This document shows, in pieces, positions 25,701-32,200 of a stretch of 64,000 nt of DNA (within the stretch, counting starts at the first letter, position 1; every line of letters begins with the position of its first letter). Position numbers and translations under genes: made by a program. The stretch is from the NCBI GenBank assembly GCA_900322035.1, contig ONYL01000006.1, positions 1-64,000 on the forward strand. The letters are read 5' to 3'. The stretch is from an uncultured Prevotella sp. Its GTDB lineage: Bacteria; Bacteroidota; Bacteroidia; Bacteroidales; Bacteroidaceae. The notes beneath the pieces are model-generated. The model ran no database searches and was not told the origin of the DNA. It saw only the letters and a list, made by a program, of their open reading frames with translations.

Positions 25701-27851
25701 CTTGTTACCATTGATAAACACCTTAACCAACCCTATGGTCGTTGTGCTTGGGTCTTTATAGTATTGACTCGTAGTACCTGGGATATGCACATCCGGTGTG
25801 CCATACTTGACACCGTACTTAACGGGATTGACATTGGCGCAGAACGCAATCGTAAGGTGAATCTTGTTACCCTCACACCAGCCATAATCAATATCCTGAT
25901 GATGGTCGCCGTATGACTTCACCCAGAACTCGCCTCTCATAGGATAGATGCGCAAGCCACGGAACACACCGCTCACCGTCTCGCCGAGTTCAAAGATAGG
26001 ATCGTCCTCATTGACGACATTCTCGACATCGAAATCCATCTCCATCACCATTGATGACTTAGGATTGACACGGAACTGCGAGAGGGGATTGGTCTTGATT
26101 GTCAGCTTACGCCCGGAAGGGATATGGAGCATCTTCGCTGTACCCTTCGACATCCAACCGTCCGTCTGAAAGTCGAAATTATCAAACACAGAGTCCACAA
26201 CACTGTTGTCAACCGTATTGATAATACGGGCAGGCTCCTTCTCCGTATTGTTACGTGTGCGAGGATTGAGCAGGAATGTCGTGCCACTGACAGGAGCATA
26301 GCTTTCACTGTTATCAATAGCGATGCTGTACATCGGAACATTGAACGAATTGAGCAGGAAGTCCTTGAGCGTCCCGTCTGTGTCAGTGAACCATACATGC
26401 AGATAAGCATAGAGCGAGGTAGAAGTGGAGTCAATCTCCACGGATGGCACAAACTGCTGCATCTGCGAGCGTGAAGCCTGCAGATTCTCTTGTTGCTCCA
26501 CGTACATCTTTACACCGTCAGCCGTAGGAGTCCAGTTGCCGGAGATGTAATTGGAAAGATAGAACGTTACATCCACCTTCGTATCTACATCCACGATGAT
26601 GTTTCCCTGCTCATCTTTCGTAGGCACGAAAAGCGCATAGTCAAAGATTTTGCCCTCCGTGTAGTTCGTGAACTTATCGAAATAGGTCAGTTTCTCTGCG
26701 TCAGAGAGTGCCGACATCTTATCAGCCGGGATAGCCTGTTGCAAGAGGAAAGCACGCTTATTCTCTATTCCTTTCGTCTTGGCATCAGCCTCGTTGACAA
26801 CCATAAAACGGTTGACGATGCCATTACTGTAGATAACACCACCCATGCCGTCCTCGGCAGTGAGATAGACAAGCACCGTCTTGACTCCATGCGTAAAGAG
26901 CTGGGGATTATCCGTGTCGTTGCCTACATTCAGGTTGACGATACTTCCGTTGCTCGTGATACCCGTCTGCACACCGTGCAGCACCTCTGTATTCGTCTCA
27001 TCATAGATAGCATAATGAAGCGTCTTAGCCACATTACCATTGCAGACATACGACAACGGGAACTTACGTGCACCGGCAGTTCCGAGGTTGTTGACCCAAA
27101 TAGGCGTATAAGGCTGTTGGTTCGTGGATAGCTCAATGCTCAGTGACGTGCGGTTGATACTATTACCGACAGCCACCCACGTAGACGTGACCTGTTTCTC
27201 CGTACCATCATCGCCGGTATATTTGAACGATGCACGCATACGGATTTTCTGCGTTCCCGACGTGAGATACTTACCGATGTTGACCTTATCATAATTCGTA
27301 GAGGACGTATTGTAATCATGACTCGGAAGGATGCCTGTAAGCGTATCGACATTGCTCCACGTAGAGCCACCGTCACTGCTTCGCTGGATAGTCAACGAGC
27401 CGTTGGCACCGAAGTTCAGTCTTTCTCCCGATGACGTGCGCACAGCCGAGAAACGCACCTTCACGTTGAAGTCGTTGCCATTCACAACATAGTCGGTACC
27501 TACCTTCACATCGGAGAAGAGATAAGCTGCATAACTGTCACCCTGTATCGTAGAGATAGGCAGTGCCTCGTTGACCAACAACAACGATGCGTTAGCCTCC
27601 GGGTCTGACTTATATTTTGTACAGTCATCCTCGGACGCGAAGCCCCAAAGATGATAAAAATTGCTTGCGTCGATGTTCGTTGACCAGCACAAAAAACCGA
27701 CTTTTTTCTTGATGTCGCTGTCAAGAGACTTCATCTTGTCCTTGATGAACGTCTGTACCGCCTGCCCAGAATATGGCAGTCCGTTGCTTGCATCCTTGCC
27801 CCAGTCCGCGTTGATGTCGGGTATCGCGTTCTCGCTTATTTTCTTAGCCAT
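19746..27851 (-). CDS. Giant tail fibre/adhesin, DGR target protein
   Basis: A 2701-aa virion protein, probably the receptor-binding fibre. The N-terminus (residues 1-550) has beta-rich repeats; about 560-780 looks like a LamG/concanavalin-type domain; about 2000-2090 resembles an Ig-like (Big) domain. About 2110-2320 is a run of leucine-rich repeats of the BspA type (I-x-x-G-A-F-x-G-C). The C-terminal 280 residues have the C-type-lectin-like fold expected of DGR targets, ending G-A-R-L-A-F-S-G-R-P. The variable repeat covers residues about 2649-2685; nine residues there differ from the template reading (for example N to Y, A, H, D). It is preceded by small conserved tail genes. Confidence 0.9.
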   Translation of the reverse strand: MAKKISENAIPDINADWGKDASNGLPYSGQAVQTFIKDKMKSLDSDIKKKVGFLCWSTNIDASNFYHLWGFASEDDCTKYKSDPEANASLLLVNEALPISTIQGDSYAAYLFSDVKVGTDYVVNGNDFNVKVRFSAVRTSSGERLNFGANGSLTIQRSSDGGSTWSNVDTLTGILPSHDYNTSSTNYDKVNIGKYLTSGTQKIRMRASFKYTGDDGTEKQVTSTWVAVGNSINRTSLSIELSTNQQPYTPIWVNNLGTAGARKFPLSYVCNGNVAKTLHYAIYDETNTEVLHGVQTGITSNGSIVNLNVGNDTDNPQLFTHGVKTVLVYLTAEDGMGGVIYSNGIVNRFMVVNEADAKTKGIENKRAFLLQQAIPADKMSALSDAEKLTYFDKFTNYTEGKIFDYALFVPTKDEQGNIIVDVDTKVDVTFYLSNYISGNWTPTADGVKMYVEQQENLQASRSQMQQFVPSVEIDSTSTSLYAYLHVWFTDTDGTLKDFLLNSFNVPMYSIAIDNSESYAPVSGTTFLLNPRTRNNTEKEPARIINTVDNSVVDSVFDNFDFQTDGWMSKGTAKMLHIPSGRKLTIKTNPLSQFRVNPKSSMVMEMDFDVENVVNEDDPIFELGETVSGVFRGLRIYPMRGEFWVKSYGDHHQDIDYGWCEGNKIHLTIAFCANVNPVKYGVKYGTPDVHIPGTTSQYYKDPSTTTIGLVKVFINGNKQREIHFNTEDRDEFCTGAMSNGGIVIGTTGADINLYSLRMYANKEFSDADAQTNYIASRSTTVEKKQLADDNDIYTDEVGKSGKVISIDKVQKHGKNTLLWHGQETYFLQTANANGWFEIKKYDADGNFLPKHSGSLCRTTGIEILSGNISEWNKSLKASAFPFSKAQGSSAKTYWDWNQQFDMSKFKATIRIPRSAFDSSIVISDTKTLDDGSTVVEIYGGDLGADFPLGNTPKQYPIDTTTGLIEVPDGWIDGNGIFIGQRGTIWHSNGDEETVDGTGYYRGPCYQVADGTPFCQKLVNKINNASCQQSHLAGVNNIYNDLHTAIVGQNDLQRLGAANGQNVRVSKYTEPFFYFFKPDDGSDILYRGGCTFGGGKMDKATWGYAKKFKGLKSIKKFCMFEGSDNSLTGTDFRVPFIWKPQGSCPDEMTYSTDDEGFGVSEGTGTDRKWSQCWDFDGGATYSADDELADATHKADYPTEDIVSAFAAFHNFVYLHNPAIKAYTQGDGTLASFLTSDQAKDYYTKYWMTQGDDRYRLYRYSFGAAAWVDAGLWVQKSDGSYGWDAVYVNSSEPFKYAFSKFGTTYASLPDKLNEMLRKGVVDDFKARLPLYMDPKSLQTYYDLEIHFFCGTDNCGKNTYFVLSQFDRDIQITLPDGTQETHTGVCRFEMHSDDVDTTMAIDNNGRVTHDYDVDRMHPYNKDDATTTPTYSGMNNVLFNLCEQAWDSDTDNTLRTVMAQIFTIMCTLATERDNIPGWPYEKSQQATVLGALWKYIFFIESYFPMSAYNEQGRIRYEYPETLGFVTARQVKPIWMSQGSMDQYELEFMMRRIVYMVSYAAWGPAGKGGNTGIPDADEGGFAMMGTMLPDGTQSVKLEVEVTAHQTIYPTGNVSGAAGATIDPHVRVRAGQKYTLSLGTNTFEKDTYFYVYLRNYYRSFGNLANISLATDFILNGTRLTEFVVNPDNANKYVDKQTGAETLAFRPNGFSIGTAKNIQHLDLHGLTTLKGDINLKDCTRLVDINTEQTKVSTVEFPETMSLETVKLSDTITGVSLPNQGNLQTLTAEGYADIKTLEFGKNTPDDAIVPFVTLCASSATQDMDIELDNVEWDVSFVMSVLLWMIKKTFKGTGHVTVSSQLTPASVQNVSDILGVECFYDDAPFYVKTSGGNFLTGPQNVISGGTADYQMIVIPRSDYTPTYSLQDYESTTKTDGDTIYNKGVAHINGRTGHLTTDESINDVAVKVQGYYSKDGHNDMDVNIGKTTYPQEIRSIQGAEAITKTGEYTYKAQLMPVVYTGKVDVVWDIVSGTTDGMTLVSNGNECTLKVTGSVPVNFNKLVLRATATCGNGSSFTKQKDVFYSQEQPVITSSSNAAVMAVCYKQGWAANANYMLRSECEAVEDLGTAFAGNLLLQHFLELQYFTGLKKIADGAFKGCSQLADFILPQTVTEIGKDAFNGCAALTSLVIPYVVTIDDGAFKGCSNISTFETGDALTTIGTEILSDAQITELSFGPNMANISLDAFDNCQKLTKVTVSSSRFLTWGMAFKNCQSLIEYAVRNDGTTILKAENTILYRTDEQTIVAVPQACTTFTTTGYKISDYAFYWNVKTIGQTVINPSTYASVLQQENVDSLKSALNDYVADCKCYVFNSKGTKMAEIKSATFEGTYDTMTKGTVTFKDGTTVDIRTLNDAGCNFMVYRPAMHIKSFTDDAGREILQQGGKIPIDGGITFREKFIGMFKGYVQNNVLKSQPGRICDGNRTIATYQALANAGGTGYTQWSYKDWCKENALHLSWFGNTNYEVNIGTGRINNYNNVRNSVTGFTLPMIGTDELYGTRPCVDSAGNAINALNFFHIEGLGELIWEFVIGYRHDESTIYIWDDDTWSESHKADYTVPYSVNNANSSYVRQMVAGEHFDMIPRLVGGSSVTGYCDGCWANTNGRLLSVGGAANNGSFCGLSASASHYGFGYADGNIGARLAFSGRPVEIEGSKLLE
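19797..19907 (-). other. DGR variable repeat (VR)
   Basis: A 111-bp segment near the 3' end of the 2701-aa gene, matching TR except at 12 template adenines. Nine codons are changed (Y>S, S>G, N>A, I>F, N>A, N>H, N>Y, N>Y, N>D) and one change is silent. The invariant 3' stretch (about 19797-19819, GC-rich) is the probable initiation-of-mutagenic-homology part. Confidence 0.95.
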
Positions 27852-27863
27852 AGTATTATCGTT

Positions 27864-28034
27864 TTAATTTTTCCAACCGTCCGTATTTTTCCATGCTCGC
27901 AAGTTCAGCCACATACCGCTGCCGAAGCAGGAGCTGATAGCCTCCCACACGAGCTTTGCTCCCTTGTACACCGCTGTCACCGCTTTCAAGCCATAATAGC
28001 GGGCGCTCATCTCTATGCCACCCTTGTATATCAT
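27864..28034 (-). CDS. Small conserved tail-region protein (56 aa)
   Basis: Reads M-I-Y-K-G-G-I then A-V-Y-K-G-A-K-L-V-W, S-C-F-G-S-G-M-W and a tail of T-D-G-W-K-N. This style of short W-rich protein recurs before tail fibre genes in Bacteroides phages, as I recall. The ATG overlaps the stop of the upstream gene as ATGA, and the fibre gene starts 12 bp later. A longer ORF in another frame over the same bases lacks such features. Confidence 0.7.
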   Translation of the reverse strand: MIYKGGIEMSARYYGLKAVTAVYKGAKLVWEAISSCFGSGMWLNLRAWKNTDGWKN

Positions 28035-28330
28035 TCCTCCAAGATGTTATAGTAAGTGTCTGCGTCAACGGTTCCTGCCGTTACAAGCGCGTCGTAGGCC
28101 TCTTGTGTCAGCGAGACCATCTTCACCATGTTGGCATTGAGCGTCTTGATGTCCTGCCCTTGCAGGTTCTGCGCCTTCTGCACACCCTCCACGGTCTTAC
28201 CCATGTTGGTGTAGTTCGTGCCGAGCGTGTCTACCGACCTCTCGTTGTCCTTGATGGCCTGCACCACAGCGTTGAACTCCGTGGCCGTAAGCAGGTCGCC
28301 ATCCCTCTTCGTTACTATATCCAGTGCCAT
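28031..28330 (-). CDS. Small coiled-coil tail protein
   Basis: A 99-aa helical protein with heptad-like spacing in the middle, ending in L-T-Q-E-A-Y-D-A-L-V and a D-A-D-T-Y-Y-N-I-L-E-E segment typical of small proteins near phage tail fibres. It probably participates in fibre attachment or trimerisation. Function is inferred from place. Confidence 0.65.
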   Translation of the reverse strand: MALDIVTKRDGDLLTATEFNAVVQAIKDNERSVDTLGTNYTNMGKTVEGVQKAQNLQGQDIKTLNANMVKMVSLTQEAYDALVTAGTVDADTYYNILEE

Positions 28331-28331
28331 G

Positions 28332-28616
28332 TCATACCAGTTTTAGCATCCCGTGGTCTTCGAGGTTCATGTCAAGCATGTACGGGAATCCGTGACCCTG
28401 CGACAGCTCGAACGGGAACGCATAAGTGAAACCTCGTTGTATCTTTGGGTCTATCATGCCGCTTGCCTTGATGGAGTTGAGGATGATAGGCATCTCGTTC
28501 GTCTTCACCATTGCTTTGCTGCTGTTGAGCATCCTTATGGTGAGACGAACGTGCCCGTCAGTCACATCCTTGCGGTCTACGATGAACCCTATCTTCTCCT
28601 TACTCGCCATTGCCAT
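28332..28616 (-). CDS. Hypothetical tail-region protein
   Basis: A 94-aa protein of unknown function with no membrane segment. It overlaps the upstream gene (28600-28884) by 17 bp and is followed after 1 bp by the coiled-coil gene, so it is part of the tightly packed tail operon. Confidence 0.65.
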   Translation of the reverse strand: MAMASKEKIGFIVDRKDVTDGHVRLTIRMLNSSKAMVKTNEMPIILNSIKASGMIDPKIQRGFTYAFPFELSQGHGFPYMLDMNLEDHGMLKLV

Positions 28617-28884
28617 TGAGCCGCTTTATCAGCTCCCTCTTGATTGTGGCCATGAAAGGACCGTCGTTGATTACCTGCATCATCGGGCGGATGTACTCGG
28701 CAGGGATCTCCACCGGACCGTCCGAGAAGTAGATGGTCTCGGCCAGCTTGTCAAAGCCGATGTCGCCGACTACCGATCCGGTGTACTTCATCGCGTTGCC
28801 CAGCACCTTTGCAATGCTGAATACCTTCTCGCTCCCGTTGAACGAAACCGGAACCTTGAACTTTGTGAAATTAATCTTTGCCAT
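28600..28884 (-). CDS. Hypothetical tail-region protein
   Basis: A 94-aa protein (M-A-K-I-N-F-T-K-F-K-V-P start at 28884). The mixed sequence has a V-E-I-P-A-E-Y-I motif and a helical C-terminus, with no recognised family. The longer upstream reading to 28947 would overlap the preceding gene and is not preferred. Confidence 0.65.
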   Translation of the reverse strand: MAKINFTKFKVPVSFNGSEKVFSIAKVLGNAMKYTGSVVGDIGFDKLAETIYFSDGPVEIPAEYIRPMMQVINDGPFMATIKRELIKRLNGNGE

Positions 28885-28895
28885 ATATCTTAGAT

Positions 28896-29222
28896 TTATA
28901 AAAAGTGAATCCATGAGTAATGCTTTCGCACGTCGAGATAGAACCACGCACCTTGATTGGCATAGGCCTCACGCTCAAAGGAGATGTTTCTGTATGCCTT
29001 ATGCCAGTTGCGCATAACGAGAAGCCGGATTAAGAACTCCAGTACGTACAGAAGGTAGAAGCCGACAAAGGCCAGCTCCTTCTCCTGCTCCCAATGAATG
29101 TTTTCATGATTGACATCTTCCATGGTCATATCACAACCCTTGCGGACGAATATCACATTCAAGATGGTTATCGCCTTATATCCCTTTGGAGGGAGTATGT
29201 TGCTATGAATTATTCTCATCAT
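28896..29222 (-). CDS. Membrane protein with HExxH motif
   Basis: A 108-aa protein with H39-E40-N-I-H43, the zinc-binding motif of metallopeptidases, followed by one hydrophobic helix (about 51-70). The S-F-E-R-E-A-Y-A-N segment could supply the third zinc ligand. Similar small proteins with this combination are common in Bacteroidetes. Peptidase activity is possible but unproven. It sits between the tail tip and the small tail genes. Confidence 0.6.
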   Translation of the reverse strand: MMRIIHSNILPPKGYKAITILNVIFVRKGCDMTMEDVNHENIHWEQEKELAFVGFYLLYVLEFLIRLLVMRNWHKAYRNISFEREAYANQGAWFYLDVRKHYSWIHFL

Positions 29223-29234
29223 AATCTTATATTT

Positions 29235-32200
29235 TTACCAATCACGTGGATTCTTCCATTGTACCCAACAACCTTTGAACGTCTTGGAACCGCCACTATA
29301 CTTTTTGTCATAAACTGTATATTGAAGCGATTTGAAGAAAACAAAGGTCATTGCATCAGACTCGCTACCCAACTTTAAGTTTGCATCAGCTATATACTGT
29401 TGGTCGTTCACAAGCATAAACGTGTCGTTTGTCTCTGTGGAGTAAGTGACACTAAAGCCTGATGAGCTCGAAACAAGTTTCTTGTATTTGCCGGGGCACA
29501 CATAAACACTATTTCCGCCCTTTCCTCTTTTTATCATCAGTACGTGACCATCATCAGCATCCGTCATTTCCGGAAGGGTAATATATCTGTCACGTGAATA
29601 TGTAGTGTAGTCATCAGTGGCCTTTGCACGATAGGAGAACTGAGTATTTACCAACACTGCATTCATGTACTTTGTGAGAGTGTTATAAACTGGAATATTA
29701 TCCAAATTCGTTTTTACTCCATTGTACATCTGTTGAAAAGAACTATTTGTTATCTCTTCAAGACCCAAAGACTGAGTATGGATGGCCAACCCTGATATAC
29801 ACCCACCTTGTAGTTTAAGGGCGATATTTTTATCCATTGAACCACTAACATCAATAACAACGCCTGTCTTAGACATCAAGCTGTTGCTGTCGTTGTCTTT
29901 GAACCATCCAAGATAGTCATACCCAAGTGAGCTAAATGGCCCTACAACAACCTGTCTGCCGTTATTGTTAAAGCCTATCTCATCGTCAGTGAGCCACATA
30001 CCGTCATTATTGGTGTTACTGAGCCCGTCAGTGAGACCAAGATAACCTCCGTTAATCTTGAAGTTACCTATCTTTCCACTCGTAGCATTGATAGTGCCAC
30101 TAATGGTTGCATTAGCAGCCTCTATACTCCCATCTTCAAGTACCTTAAAGTAGGAGTTAGCCGTAACCAACCCCTCCAGCTCGATGTTGTCCGCCTTGAT
30201 TTTAGCATTTGAGATATAATTGTTGCCGTCTTTAGTAACATATACACTCATAGAAGCAGTCTTGACGATAGTCCCGTCAGCTTCTACAGCCTTGGCGTAC
30301 ATTCCCGCAAAGGCAGACACATCAAGTTTATCGTCAAGTAGTCCTTTCAGCTCTCCGTTTTTCCATGTATCAAAGTCAGTGGTAGCAACAAGCCCACTCT
30401 TGCTAACGTTACTCACGTTTCCATCGCTGTCAAGAGTTACCTTTTCCGAGAACAGTTCGCTGAACATCGTCCTCGTGATAAGTCCACTCGCATCCGTCGC
30501 ACCCTTACCGTCAGAGCCGAATACTACAAGCCTCAGCTCATCACCGAGGTTGTCGATGATTGCACGAGTGCATTCTTTCAGCGTCTCCCAACTCTTGCCG
30601 TTGTACATCAGCACCTCTACGTTGCCATCCACGGTCTCATCCTTGAACGGGTCGTGCCACTTGATATTCCGCAGCACAAGGTCGTAGAGCTTCATGTTCT
30701 GTGTCTGCACGGAACTGAAACAGGTGAGCGTCTGTTGGCCAACGATGTCAAACACCGTCTTGAACGCCCCCGCGTAGCTGTCTGAGTCGATAATCGACCA
30801 TGAGGAAGAGACGTACCTGCGCAGGTTCGTACCGTCAAACCATAAATCTCCGTCCGTAGCTGACGCTGGCTGATTGCTGGAGAACGCCACGGCAATCTTC
30901 CCGTGGTTTTGAATGTAACCGCCCGACAGCTCGTATATCTTGTCACCAAGCATGGCCAGCTGGATGCGTGGGTCTTGCTTCGTCGACAGCTCCGAGAGGT
31001 CGGTCCAGTCTTCCAACCGTTCAAGGCTGCTCGTTGTGTCGCCGCTCTCCCGATCCACAAGACTTATCATCACATTGTTGCCGTTGCCGGTCTGTATCCA
31101 CATGTCGCCTTTCTTGTAGGGAGGTGTAGGCACGGCTTCGGTGACGAACGTCTGTACCTTCTCATCTGCAGAAGACTGGGCGTTATCTGCAAGCTCCTTG
31201 GCGTACTTAGACAGCAGGGTGATGTACGCAGACTTGGCCGCACACATATTAGACCATGCCGTTCTGAATGAATCAGCGTCGATGGTGCTTGTGTCAGTGA
31301 TGTACTCCTTGGTGTCAGTAAATGAACGCATAACAGGCGGGTCTTGCAGCCATTGCGGAAGGATGAGCTCCGAGTTGCTGTCTAACTGAATCGTCCATCC
31401 GGTTGAGGTGGAAGCAGTCGTATTCATCAATGAGCCGACGCCTTGGAAGCAAACCTCAACATTGTTGAAAGCATCTTTGATGTCGTCATTATAGAATTTG
31501 CCATCACTGTCCTTACCCTTATCTTGAAGCCCATTGTTGTCATATAGCTCATGGTAGAAAGCAAGGAAATCACGTTTGATGATAATCTTCTCGCTTGGGT
31601 CGAGCTTACCGTCTGAAACGATGTCATCAATTCTCTCCTTCTGTTTGTCTGCAGTGGACTGAGCATTGTCGGCCAATTCCTTAGCTTTGGCAGAGATCAT
31701 CTTCAGTACTGCGGCAAAGGCAGTGTAGTAGGCAGTCCATGTATTCCTATAGGTGACTGCATTAATCGTAGGTGTCTTGCTGAGGTCAGTGTCAACGGTC
31801 ACGTCAAGCCAAGAGGGAGTGGTCCCGCTGCTGAGGTCGCTTGATGTGTAGCTGGTGCCATTGTTTAGCATGGTGGCCACTGCGTAGAAGGCAGTTTTGT
31901 ACGTATTCCAAGTTTCCTCGCCCAGCAGTGAGTAGTCATCTGCCTGCTCGTAATACTTGTTATAGTTGCTCACTGCCTTGCTCCACTCTATCAATAGCTC
32001 TGACTTCTCAGAGCCACGACTGATGATTCCGTCTGAAACGATGTCGTTGACCTGATTCTGCAGGTCTCTCGCTTTCTCCAGTGCGTCGATGGTGTCTTGG
32101 TCGGTCACTTCCTCCCAATAATAGGTCGTAGTGGTCGTAGTCGTCTCACTAATCCACCTCCAAGCACGGCCACCGTCAGAGGCAGGGGCAATGTCTGTGT

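Noticed and set aside
19986-27131. Many plus-strand ORFs of 200-310 aa opposite the fibre gene
   Set aside because: All lie inside one continuous 2701-codon minus frame with recognisable domains; the plus frames have none.
27856-28068. A 70-aa minus-strand ORF
   Set aside because: The overlapping frame 27864-28034 has an ATGA junction with the upstream gene and a familiar W-rich ending, so it is the better gene.
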